Source of the DNA: JANQIO01 sp043513815
Lineage (GTDB): Bacteria; Pseudomonadota; Gammaproteobacteria; Pseudomonadales; Halieaceae
Reading direction: 5' to 3'
Assembly (NCBI GenBank): GCA_043513815.1
Contig: CP121313.1
Location: forward strand, 62,001 to 126,000
DNA length: 64,000 bases
Within the stretch, counting starts at the first letter, position 1. Each line of letters begins with the position of its first letter. The position numbers and the translations under genes were made by a program. Below the pieces are notes generated by a model that was given only the letters and a program-made list of their open reading frames with translations, searched no databases and was not told the DNA's origin. Below are positions 49,750-58,136 of this stretch, in pieces.

Positions 49750-50256
49750 ATGGCGCTTTTGAATATTCTCGAGTTTCCCGATTCCCGGCTGCGTACGGTC
49801 GCCGACCCTGTCAGTGTGTTTGACGATGCACTGTCACAGTTGATCGACGACATGTTCGAGACCATGTACGAGGCACCCGGCATTGGCCTGGCCGCTACCC
49901 AGGTCGACGTGCACAAGCGGATCATCGTTATCGATGTCTCGGAAGGCCGTGATCAGCCACTGGTTTTTATCAACCCAGAGGTCGAGGTACTGGATCAGGA
50001 CCTGGGTGAATACGACGAGGGCTGCCTGTCGGTCCCGGGTTTCTATGAAACCGTGCGGCGGCCCCAGCATGTGCGCGTGACTGCCCAGGATCGCAAGGGT
50101 GAGTCGTTCACCATGGAGCCGGAAGGCCTGTTGGCGGTGTGCATCCAGCATGAAATTGACCACCTCGATGGCAAACTTTTTGTAGATTATCTCTCTTCAC
50201 TAAAGCGCACCCGGATTCGCAAGAAGCTGGAAAAGCAACACCGCCTGCGCGCCTGA
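49750..50256 (+). CDS. def: Peptide deformylase
   Basis: Metal-dependent removal of the N-formyl group from new proteins. The 168-residue protein shows the three deformylase motifs in full: GIGLAATQVD (GXGXAAXQ), EGCLSVPG (EGCLS, metal Cys) and QHEIDHLDG (HEXDH, metal His residues and catalytic Glu). Length is normal. It is followed by fmt 20 bases downstream and rsmB, the conserved def-fmt-sun order. Confidence 0.97.
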   Translation: MALLNILEFPDSRLRTVADPVSVFDDALSQLIDDMFETMYEAPGIGLAATQVDVHKRIIVIDVSEGRDQPLVFINPEVEVLDQDLGEYDEGCLSVPGFYETVRRPQHVRVTAQDRKGESFTMEPEGLLAVCIQHEIDHLDGKLFVDYLSSLKRTRIRKKLEKQHRLRA

Positions 50257-50275
50257 TGACAAACGGGACAAACCC

Positions 50276-51235
50276 ATGACCGCAGAACGGATCGTTTTCG
50301 CGGGCACACCCGAATTCGCCGCGATTCACCTGCGCGGGCTGCTTGATGCAGGCCGCACACCGGTGGCCGTATATACCCAGCCAGATCGGCCCGCCGGTCG
50401 CGGCAAGAAGCTGTCGGCCAGCCCGGTCAAGGCGCTGGCCCAGTCGCAGGGCATCCCGGTTCTGCAACCACCAAGCCTGCGCGCTCCGGAAGCCCAGGCT
50501 GAGATGGCGGAATTGTCCCCGGATCTGTTGATCGTGGTGGCCTACGGGTTGATCCTGCCACCCGCGATACTGGACATGCCGGTGCACGGCTGTATCAACG
50601 TGCACGCTTCGCTGCTGCCTCGTTGGCGCGGCGCAGCACCCATCCAGCGCGCCATTGAGGCGGGTGACAGACGCACCGGAACCACCATCATGCAAATGGA
50701 GGCAGGGCTCGATACCGGTCCCATGCTCGCCACCGCCGAAGTCGAAATTGACGCGGCCACGACCGCCGCCGAACTCCACGATGCACTCGCCGCCGCTGGC
50801 ACCCCGCTGCTGGTGAGGGTGCTCGACAGTCTCGGGGAATATCTGGCCGGTGCCGAGGTACAGGACGATGCGCTGGCGACCTACGCCAACAAAGTAGAAA
50901 AGGCCGAGGCAGAAATTGATTGGCAGCTGTCGGCCAGCCTGCTGGATCGCCGCATCCGCGCCTTCAATCCTTTCCCGGTATGCTGGACACATATTGCCGA
51001 CCAGCGCATCAAAGTCTGGGAGGCGGCGCCTGTCAACAGCCCCGAGGCTGCGAAGCCGGGCACCATACTTGCTGCGGAAGATAATGGTCTGCTGGTAGCG
51101 TGCGGCGACGGCGCGCTACGCCTGACTCGGTTGCAGTTGCCAGGGGGGCGGGCCCTCGAGGTCGCGGAATTGCTTCGCGCCCGGCGGGAACTGCTGGCAC
51201 CGGGACAGTGCTTTGGTGCAGCCAGTGGGCCCTAA
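50276..51235 (+). CDS. fmt: Methionyl-tRNA formyltransferase
   Basis: Adds the formyl group to initiator Met-tRNA. The 319 residues begin with IVFAGTPEFAAIHLRGLL and contain the active-site segment INVHASLLPRWRGAAPIQRA (Asn and His) plus GLDTGPML (Asp), and a C-terminal beta-barrel domain from about 205. Standard length. Its end overlaps the GTG start of rsmB by 23 bases, which suggests coupled translation. Confidence 0.97.
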   Translation: MTAERIVFAGTPEFAAIHLRGLLDAGRTPVAVYTQPDRPAGRGKKLSASPVKALAQSQGIPVLQPPSLRAPEAQAEMAELSPDLLIVVAYGLILPPAILDMPVHGCINVHASLLPRWRGAAPIQRAIEAGDRRTGTTIMQMEAGLDTGPMLATAEVEIDAATTAAELHDALAAAGTPLLVRVLDSLGEYLAGAEVQDDALATYANKVEKAEAEIDWQLSASLLDRRIRAFNPFPVCWTHIADQRIKVWEAAPVNSPEAAKPGTILAAEDNGLLVACGDGALRLTRLQLPGGRALEVAELLRARRELLAPGQCFGAASGP

Positions 51236-52535
51236 GCGCAAGCCCGACACGCGGGCGGCCGCGGCGGGCGTTTTGGCGCGGGTAATCGACGCTGGTGAGT
51301 CGCTGGATGCGCCGCTGACAGAAGCCCTCGGCCAGGTAGAGGCCCGCGACCAGGGCCTGCTACAACAGCTCTGCTATGGGACCCTGCGACACTATCATCG
51401 CCTCGACGGCATTATTGCAGGTTTTCTCGACAAACCACTCAAGCGCCGCGATACCGATGTGCACGCCCTCCTGCTGATAGGGCTGCACCAGCTGCTCGAC
51501 CTGCGCATTCCCGATCACGCCGCTCTGTCCACCTGCGTCGAGGCCTGCCGCAGCCTCGGTAAACCCTGGGCAACGCGGCTGGTCAACGGCGTGCTGCGTC
51601 GCTGCCTGCGCGAACGTGAGAGCCTGGAGTCAGGTCTCAGTGAGGCCCAGCGCTACAGCCACCCAGAGTGGTTGCTGCAGGCGCTTCAGCAGAGCTGGCC
51701 GCAGCACTGGCAACAACTGGTCGCAGCCAACAACGAGCATCCGCCTCTGTGCCTGCGGGTCAATAGTCGCCACGGTGAACGCGCGGACTATCTTCAGCGA
51801 CTGCAGGATGCGGGCATTGAGGCCAGCGCCTGTGAGCTTCCCGCCACCGGGGTTCGCCTGGCCAGGCCTTTCGACGTCAGTGCTTTGCCCGGCTTTGAAG
51901 ACGGGGATGTCAGCGTCCAGGACGAGGCCGCCCAGCTGGCCGCCGGTTTGCTCAACGCCCAACCCGGAGAGCGAGTGCTGGACGCCTGCGCCGCGCCCGG
52001 CGGCAAGGCCTGCCACGTGCTCGAGGCACAGCCGGCGCTGGCCGAGCTGGTGGCTATGGACAGTGACCCGGCGCGCCTGGCCAGGGTAGAAGACAACCTG
52101 GCCCGATTGCAGCTTGCCGCCGCGCTCATAAGCGGCGATGCGGCGGCGCCGCCACCGGAATTGGAAGCCGACAGTTTTGATCGTATCCTGGTGGATGCGC
52201 CCTGCTCGGGCAGCGGGGTTATCCGCCGCCATCCTGACATCAAGCTGTTGCGACGCGCGGAGGACATTCCTGCACTGGCGGCCCAGCAAGCGCGCATCCT
52301 CGGCGGCCTGTGGCCGCTGCTTAAGCCGGGAGGCTCGCTGCTGTATGTCACTTGCTCGGTATTACCAGCGGAGAACGCCGAAGTGGTTGCGCACTTTATT
52401 GACCGACACAGCGACGTCGCCGTGGTGGATCTGGGCAACACGTGGGGAGAGCCCGCCGGTGTCGGTCGGCAGCTGCTGAGCCAGGCGGACAGCTGGGACG
52501 GTCTTTTTTACGCTCTGCTCGAGAAAACCCACTAG
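51213..52535 (+). CDS. rsmB: 16S rRNA (cytosine-967-C5)-methyltransferase RsmB
   Basis: Methylates C967 of 16S rRNA using SAM. The 440 residues consist of an N-terminal NusB-like RNA-binding domain (to about 150) and a catalytic domain with LDACAAPGGKACHVLE (SAM motif I), the DAPCSGSGVIRRHPDIK motif with the release Cys and YVTCSVLPAENAEV with the nucleophilic Cys. The GTG start lies inside fmt; a later in-frame start is possible but would cut the first helix. Confidence 0.95.
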   Translation: MVQPVGPKRKPDTRAAAAGVLARVIDAGESLDAPLTEALGQVEARDQGLLQQLCYGTLRHYHRLDGIIAGFLDKPLKRRDTDVHALLLIGLHQLLDLRIPDHAALSTCVEACRSLGKPWATRLVNGVLRRCLRERESLESGLSEAQRYSHPEWLLQALQQSWPQHWQQLVAANNEHPPLCLRVNSRHGERADYLQRLQDAGIEASACELPATGVRLARPFDVSALPGFEDGDVSVQDEAAQLAAGLLNAQPGERVLDACAAPGGKACHVLEAQPALAELVAMDSDPARLARVEDNLARLQLAAALISGDAAAPPPELEADSFDRILVDAPCSGSGVIRRHPDIKLLRRAEDIPALAAQQARILGGLWPLLKPGGSLLYVTCSVLPAENAEVVAHFIDRHSDVAVVDLGNTWGEPAGVGRQLLSQADSWDGLFYALLEKTH

Positions 52536-52617
52536 GGTATTGCAGTTGGTACCCTTACATTCAGCGGCCTAATTCTTTATTGTTGGCCCAGTCAACTCGC
52601 GGGGACGCCGCGTCACT

Positions 52618-53991
52618 ATGAAGATCATCATTCTCGGCGCAGGACAGGTTGGGGGTACGCTAGCCGAGCACCTGGCCATCGAGCAGAACGATGTTACGGT
52701 AGTCGACTCCAACGCAGAGAAACTTCGCGCTTTGCAGGACCGGCTCGACCTCCAGACCGTGACCGGACACGCTTCTCATCCCAACACCCTGTATCGCGCC
52801 GGTGCCGAGGATGCCGACATGCTGATTGCCGTCACCAATAGTGATGAGATCAACATGATGGCCTGCCAGGTCGCCTATACCCTGTTCAAGACACCCACCA
52901 AGATTTCCCGGGTGCGGTCGCCCAATTATCTCGCTCATGAAGACCTGTTCAGCAATGATCACGTCCCCGTGGATGTACTGATCGGTCCCGAGCAGCTGGT
53001 GACCAAGAGTATGAAGGAGCTGATCGCCAATCCGGGAGCCCTGCAGGTGCTGGACTTCGCCGACGGGCTTGTTCAGCTGGTGGCGGTCAAGGCTTTTTAC
53101 GGGGGGCCGCTGGTGGGCCAGCAGCTCAAGGAAATTCGCAAACACATGCCAAAGGTGGATACCCGGGTCGCGGCCATTTTCCGCCGCGACCAGTCCATCA
53201 TTCCCGAAGGGGACACCGTGGTCGAGGCGGATGACGAGGTGTTCTTTATCGCAGCGAAGGAGCACATACGCGCCGTCACCTCAGAGCTGCGCCGCCTGGA
53301 CAAACCCTACAAGCGCATCATGATTGCCGGTGGTGGCAATATCGGCTCACGACTGGCGGAGGCGATCGACGGTGAGTACCAGGTCAAACTTATCGAACAG
53401 TCCTACAAGCGCTGCCGCGAGCTGTCGGAGAAGCTCAAGCATGTGATGGTTCTAAACGGCAACGCCTCCGACACCGAGCTGCTGGCCTCGGAGAATATTG
53501 AAAGCACGGATGTGTTCTGCGCGCTGACCAACAATGACGAAGTGAACATCATGACCGCGATGCTGGCCAAGCGCATGGGCGCGCGCAAGGTGATCACCCT
53601 CATCACCAATCCTGCCTACATCGACCTGCTACAGGGAGATGAAATTGATATCGCCCTGTCACCGCAGCAAATCACCATTGGCAGTCTGCTCACCCACGTT
53701 CGCCGCGGTGATATCTATAACGTGCATTCACTCAGACGCGGCGCGGCGGAGGCTATCGAGATGATTGCCCACGGCGACGCCCGTTCCTCCAAGGTCGTGG
53801 GGCATCGGCTGGACGAGATTGACCTGCCCGACGGCGTTACTATCGGCGCCATTGTGCGCGGCAAGGAGGTATTGATTGCCCATCGCCACATCGTGGTGGA
53901 AACGGACGACCACGTGATCCTGTTCCTGGTAGACAAGAGCAAGGTGAGCGCGGTGGAAAAGATGTTCCAGGTTGGCCTGAACTTCTTCTAG
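52618..53991 (+). CDS. trkA: Trk potassium uptake regulatory protein TrkA
   Basis: Cytoplasmic NAD-binding subunit that gates the TrkH potassium channel. The 457 residues form two RCK units, each with an N-terminal Rossmann half opening with a GxGxxG loop: ILGAGQVGGTLAEHL at 4-18 and IAGGGNIGSRLAEAI at about 236-250, each followed by a TrkA-C half. The end of the protein reads IVVETDDHVILFLVDK, as in the family. It lies three bases ahead of trkH, so both subunits are made together. Confidence 0.96.
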   Translation: MKIIILGAGQVGGTLAEHLAIEQNDVTVVDSNAEKLRALQDRLDLQTVTGHASHPNTLYRAGAEDADMLIAVTNSDEINMMACQVAYTLFKTPTKISRVRSPNYLAHEDLFSNDHVPVDVLIGPEQLVTKSMKELIANPGALQVLDFADGLVQLVAVKAFYGGPLVGQQLKEIRKHMPKVDTRVAAIFRRDQSIIPEGDTVVEADDEVFFIAAKEHIRAVTSELRRLDKPYKRIMIAGGGNIGSRLAEAIDGEYQVKLIEQSYKRCRELSEKLKHVMVLNGNASDTELLASENIESTDVFCALTNNDEVNIMTAMLAKRMGARKVITLITNPAYIDLLQGDEIDIALSPQQITIGSLLTHVRRGDIYNVHSLRRGAAEAIEMIAHGDARSSKVVGHRLDEIDLPDGVTIGAIVRGKEVLIAHRHIVVETDDHVILFLVDKSKVSAVEKMFQVGLNFF

Positions 53992-53994
53992 ACG

Positions 53995-55443
53995 ATGCAC
54001 TTTTCCATATCTCTGCGCATTCTGGGCATCTTGCTGATGCTGTTCAGCCTGACGCTACTGGTGCCCCTGTTCCTGGCGCTCTATCTCCAGGACGACACCG
54101 TCGCCGGTTTTTCCAGCGCCCTTGGCATCACGTTCATCAGTGGCATGGCACTGTGGTTGCCCACGCGCCGCTCGCGCCAGGAACTGCGAACCCGCGACGG
54201 CTTTCTCGTGACCACCCTGTTCTGGACGGTATTGGGTTTGTTCGGCTCACTGCCTTTCGCGCTGCACGAGGCAGTGGACCTCGGCGCCACCGACGCCATC
54301 TTCGAATCGATCTCCGGCTTGACCACCACCGGTGCCACCGTCATTACCGGTATTGACGACTTACCGCGATCTCTGTTGTTTTACCGCCAGCAGCTGCAGT
54401 GGCTGGGTGGTATCGGCATTATCGTCGTCGCCGTTGCCGTACTGCCGATGCTGGGCGTCGGCGGTATGCAGCTGTACCAGGCCGAAACTCCCGGTCCCTC
54501 CAAGGACAGCAAGCTCACGCCGCGCATCACTGAGACAGCGAAAGCCCTGTTTTCCGTGTACGTGTTACTGACACTGCTGTGCGGCCTGGCCTATCGATTT
54601 GCCGGCATGAGCAGCTTCGATGCCATCTGTCACGCGTTCAGCACCGTCGCCATCGGCGGGTTCTCAACCCATGACGCCAGCATGGGTTTCTACGACAATC
54701 CGGCCATTACCCTGGTGTGCTGCCTGTTCATGTATGTGTCAGCCATCAACTTCGGCTTGCACTTCACCGCCTGGCGGCGACGTGGCCTGGGTCCGTACTT
54801 GAACGACTCGGAGACCGTTTTCTTCAGCAGCGTGCTGATGATCTGCATTGTCATCACCTGCCTGGTGCTACTGGTGACCGGAACCTTCGAGCCCGGGCAG
54901 GGAATTTTGCACGGCCTGTTCCAGGCCGTCTCGATTACCACAACAACCGGCTTCAACACCTCGGACTACGCCCAGTGGCCCAGTTTTCTGCCGCTGATGC
55001 TGCTGGTGTTTGCTTTCATGGGCGGCTGCGCTGGCTCCACGGGCGGCGGCATCAAGGCCATGCGCCTGATGCTGATCAGCAAGCAGGGGGTGCGTGAGTT
55101 GAAGCAACTGGTCCACCCCAACGCGGTCATTCCGCTAAAGGTCGGCCGCCGCCGGGTCGAAGCCAAGGTCGTCAGCGCCGTGTGGAGTTTCCTGGCGGTC
55201 TACCTGGTCGCCTTTGTAATATTGATGATTGCGCTGGTGGCCACCGGGCTGGACTTTGAAACCGCATTTTCTGCCGTGGCCGCATCGCTCAATAATCTTG
55301 GACCCGGGCTCGGAGCCGTGGCCTATCATTACGGTGACATCAACGACGTGGCAAAGTGGCTGCTGTGTGGCGCGATGTTGTTGGGACGGCTGGAAGTCTT
55401 CACAGTGCTGGTGCTGTTTACGCCGGCCTTCTGGCGGCGCTGA
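53995..55443 (+). CDS. trkH: Trk potassium uptake channel TrkH
   Basis: Potassium-translocating membrane subunit with about ten helices arranged as four pore repeats. The selectivity-filter regions are visible, with conserved glycines in ISGLTTTGATV, FSTVAIGGFS, ITTTTGFNTSDY and AASLNNLGPGLG. The 482 residues are typical. Downstream of trkA in the same operon. Confidence 0.96.
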   Translation: MHFSISLRILGILLMLFSLTLLVPLFLALYLQDDTVAGFSSALGITFISGMALWLPTRRSRQELRTRDGFLVTTLFWTVLGLFGSLPFALHEAVDLGATDAIFESISGLTTTGATVITGIDDLPRSLLFYRQQLQWLGGIGIIVVAVAVLPMLGVGGMQLYQAETPGPSKDSKLTPRITETAKALFSVYVLLTLLCGLAYRFAGMSSFDAICHAFSTVAIGGFSTHDASMGFYDNPAITLVCCLFMYVSAINFGLHFTAWRRRGLGPYLNDSETVFFSSVLMICIVITCLVLLVTGTFEPGQGILHGLFQAVSITTTTGFNTSDYAQWPSFLPLMLLVFAFMGGCAGSTGGGIKAMRLMLISKQGVRELKQLVHPNAVIPLKVGRRRVEAKVVSAVWSFLAVYLVAFVILMIALVATGLDFETAFSAVAASLNNLGPGLGAVAYHYGDINDVAKWLLCGAMLLGRLEVFTVLVLFTPAFWRR

Positions 55444-55493
55444 TTTAACGCTACACCCGCTCAATGCCCTGCACCTGCTAAGAGGACACCCCT

Positions 55494-56177
55494 ATGCGAA
55501 CCCTGGCTCTGCTACTGCTACTGTCCACTGCCTTCTACGCACAGGCTGATAGTGAGAACCGCCATATTCAGGTCAGCGGTGACGGCTGGGTCACCGCGGT
55601 ACCTGACATTCTGACCGTAACGCTGACCCTGCAGGCCAATGGCCAGGATGTCGAGAAGTTACAAATGACGGTGGAGAAAACCGCCCAACAGGTCACGGCC
55701 GCAGCGCTCGAACAGGGTATCGCGGAAGGTGACATAGACAGCTCTCGGGCCAGCGTTCGCCCGCAATACGAGTGGAATGACGGCAAAAGGATTTATCGGG
55801 GCCAGACCGTACAGCGGGACATCAGCCTGACCCTCCGCGAGCTGGACCGCTACGGCGCCTTGCTGCAGGCGCTTTCGCGGCTGGATATTTATTCGCTGGG
55901 ACAACCACAGCCGCGCCATAGCCGGCTGGCAGCGCTGCGGCTGGATGCCATCGATGCCGCCCTGGCCGACGCGGAAGCCAAGGCAGAGAGAATGGCCGGC
56001 ACGCTCGATGTCAAACTCGGCAAGGTGATCAGCGCCCTGGAGCAGTCGGCATCCGGGGGGGCAATGCCCCCACCACGCGCGATGGCCATGGCCATGGACT
56101 CCTCCGCTGCGCCCGAGGTCCAGTTCGGCAAACAGCGCATCAGCGCGACTGTGCTGGTTCGCTACGCGATCGACTAG
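55494..56177 (+). CDS. SIMPL (DUF541) domain periplasmic protein
   Basis: A 227-residue exported protein: signal peptide to about residue 18, then the SIMPL domain (IQVSGDGWVTAVPDILTVTLTLQ at the start, which is the family's opening beta strand, and VQRDISLTLRELDRYGALL in the middle). Related proteins (YggE and others) have been linked to oxidative stress but their activity is unclear. It follows trkH by 50 bases with a short GAGGAC site before the ATG. It converges on djlA. Confidence 0.85.
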   Translation: MRTLALLLLLSTAFYAQADSENRHIQVSGDGWVTAVPDILTVTLTLQANGQDVEKLQMTVEKTAQQVTAAALEQGIAEGDIDSSRASVRPQYEWNDGKRIYRGQTVQRDISLTLRELDRYGALLQALSRLDIYSLGQPQPRHSRLAALRLDAIDAALADAEAKAERMAGTLDVKLGKVISALEQSASGGAMPPPRAMAMAMDSSAAPEVQFGKQRISATVLVRYAID

Positions 56178-56285
56178 CCGCCACCTCTCGGTGAAACGAG
56201 GAATTCCTGGCAATAGCTTGTGTGCTCAGTGGAATTTCCCGACCAGGCCCATAACCATTTTGAACGCTAGTTAAGGCTTTTTTGC

Positions 56286-56319
56286 GCGCCCAGCGCCGAA
56301 TCGGTGAGAGTTGGTGGCT
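56286..56319. repeat. 34-bp dispersed repeat, copy 2
   Basis: Matches 19438-19471 at 30 of 34 positions, in the same relation to neighbouring genes: it runs up to the stop codon of a minus-strand gene (djlA) in a convergent gap. The half-palindrome CCGAATCGG is at its centre-left. Confidence 0.75.
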
Positions 56320-57103
56320 ACCGGCGACTACGCCGGGCCAGTTCGTAGGCCGCCTGGATTTCTTGGGCTTTCTCGGTAGCCACCTTCATCATTGAATCAG
56401 GCACGCCCCGCGCTGCCAGCTTGTCGGGATGGTGTTCGCTCATCAGCTTGCGATAGGCGCGTTTGAGTTCTGCATCGCTGCAGTCCGGCGACACACCCAA
56501 CGCCCGGTAGGCGTCGGCCAATGCGTCGGCCGGGGCCGGACCACCAGCCGCTGCATAGTCGTGAAAATGGCTCTGCGCTTCCACTCTTCCCAATAGTTGT
56601 TCGAATTCTGTTGCGCTGTAGCCCAGGCCGGTCGCAATTTCGGCCAGTTTTTGCCGCTCGGAATCAGCGATTGTTCCGTCTGCCATGGCCATGGCCACCA
56701 GGAAGACCAACAGGGTTTGGGCGACCTGGCGTGGTCCGGGGCAGTCCTGCCTGAACCGGGAAACCGTAGCTGCAATTGCAAAGTCCGCTGCGGTGCCCTC
56801 CTTGAAGCGAACAATGGCGGCCTCGCGCTGGTCGCCGGTAATACCCAGTTGCTGCATGAGGGTCTCCGCCTGGGCGATTTCCTCTTCACTGACACGCCCG
56901 TCGGCCTTGGCGATGGCACCCATCAACTGGAAGCTGCAATCGAAAAAGCTCTGCCGGGCCCGGGCCAGTGCTTCTGGACTACCGAGACCGAGGGTGCGGG
57001 CCAGGCCGCGGTCAAATACATGGCCCGCCAACACACCGAGAGCCAGCCCCGGGAGGCCGCCAACCAACATGCCCATAAGGCCGCCAAGAAGTTTTCCAAT
57101 CAT
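56318..57103 (-). CDS. djlA: DnaJ-like co-chaperone DjlA
   Basis: Membrane-anchored J-domain protein, 261 residues. The first 30 residues are a glycine-rich transmembrane segment (GKLLGGLMGMLVGGLPGLALG), typical of DjlA, followed by a TerB-like helical domain (about 50-170, with AKADGRVSEEEIAQAE and AMADGTIADSER) and a C-terminal J domain (about 195-261) with the HPD motif in SEHHPDKLAARG that stimulates DnaK. I start at the ATG at 57103; a TTG nine bases upstream is the longer option. Its promoter region is shared with glyQ, which diverges from it. Confidence 0.92.
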   Translation of the reverse strand: MIGKLLGGLMGMLVGGLPGLALGVLAGHVFDRGLARTLGLGSPEALARARQSFFDCSFQLMGAIAKADGRVSEEEIAQAETLMQQLGITGDQREAAIVRFKEGTAADFAIAATVSRFRQDCPGPRQVAQTLLVFLVAMAMADGTIADSERQKLAEIATGLGYSATEFEQLLGRVEAQSHFHDYAAAGGPAPADALADAYRALGVSPDCSDAELKRAYRKLMSEHHPDKLAARGVPDSMMKVATEKAQEIQAAYELARRSRR

Positions 57104-57159
57104 CGTGAGCAAATCCAGAAAAGCCAGAAGCGGCGCGTTCGTCGCGCCTGCAGACTATG

Positions 57160-57165
57160 TATAAT
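57160..57165 (+). promoter_or_regulatory. Candidate -10 box for glyQS
   Basis: A perfect TATAAT at 57160-57165 stands 30 bases before the glyQ GTG in the gap with djlA. The matching -35 is poor, so only the -10 is offered. Confidence 0.35.
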
Positions 57166-57194
57166 ATGCCGCTTTTTCACGAACAGGCCCAGCG

Positions 57195-58136
57195 GTGAGC
57201 ACCTCAAACTCCCATCCAGAGACTTTTCAGGACCTTATACTTGCCCTGCAGCAATTCTGGTCCTCAAAAGGTTGCGTCATTCTCCAGCCACTCGACCTCG
57301 AAGTTGGCGCGGGCACCTTCCACCCTGCGACTTTCCTGCGGGCGATTGGCCCGGAAACCTGGAATGGCGCTTATGTTCAGCCGTGCCGGCGGCCCGGCGA
57401 TGGCCGCTATGGGGAAAACCCCAACCGGCTCCAGCACTACTATCAGTTCCAGGTGCTGTTGAAGCCTTCACCGCCGGACATCATGGACCTGTATGTGGAC
57501 TCTCTGCGTTTCCTGGGGGTGGACACTTCAGTTCACGACATCCGCTTTGTCGAAGACAACTGGGAGTCTCCGACGCTAGGAGCCTGGGGCCTGGGTTGGG
57601 AGGTGTGGCTCAATGGCATGGAGGTCACGCAATTTACCTATTTCCAGCAGGTGGGCGGGCTGGAGTGTTTCCCGGTTAGCGGTGAGATCACCTACGGCCT
57701 GGAGCGCATCGCCATGTACCTGCAGGGCGTGGACAGTATCTATGACCTGGTGTGGACGGTAGGCCCCGAGGGCCCTGTCACCTACGGCGACGTCTTCCAC
57801 CAGAACGAGGTGGAGATGTCGCGCTTCAACTTCGAGGAAGCAGATGTCAGTGAGTTGTTGCACCAGTTCGATTTCTACGAGCAGCAGAGCCAGAAACTAA
57901 TCGAACAATCGCTGCCACTGCCAGCCTACGAGATGGTCATGAAAGCCTCACACACCTTTAACCTTCTGGATGCCCGCAAGGCCATCTCTGTTACCGAGCG
58001 GCAGCGCTTCATCCTGCGAGTGCGCAGCCTGGCGCGAGGCGTCGCCCAGGCCTATCTGGACGCGCGCCGGGCGCTTGGCTTTCCACTGGCGCCAGAGGAG
58101 CTGCGGGCCAGCGCGCTGGCGGAGGCCGCGTCGTGA
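57195..58136 (+). CDS. glyQ: Glycine--tRNA ligase alpha subunit
   Basis: Catalytic core subunit of the bacterial alpha2-beta2 glycyl-tRNA synthetase. The 313 residues include CVILQPLDLEVGAGTFHPATFLRAIGPE, WNGAYVQPCRRPGDGRYGENPNRLQHYYQFQV and the class II motif region GEITYGLERIAMYLQGV, all near-invariant in GlyQ. GTG start. It overlaps glyS by four bases (GTGA). Confidence 0.97.
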   Translation: MSTSNSHPETFQDLILALQQFWSSKGCVILQPLDLEVGAGTFHPATFLRAIGPETWNGAYVQPCRRPGDGRYGENPNRLQHYYQFQVLLKPSPPDIMDLYVDSLRFLGVDTSVHDIRFVEDNWESPTLGAWGLGWEVWLNGMEVTQFTYFQQVGGLECFPVSGEITYGLERIAMYLQGVDSIYDLVWTVGPEGPVTYGDVFHQNEVEMSRFNFEEADVSELLHQFDFYEQQSQKLIEQSLPLPAYEMVMKASHTFNLLDARKAISVTERQRFILRVRSLARGVAQAYLDARRALGFPLAPEELRASALAEAAS

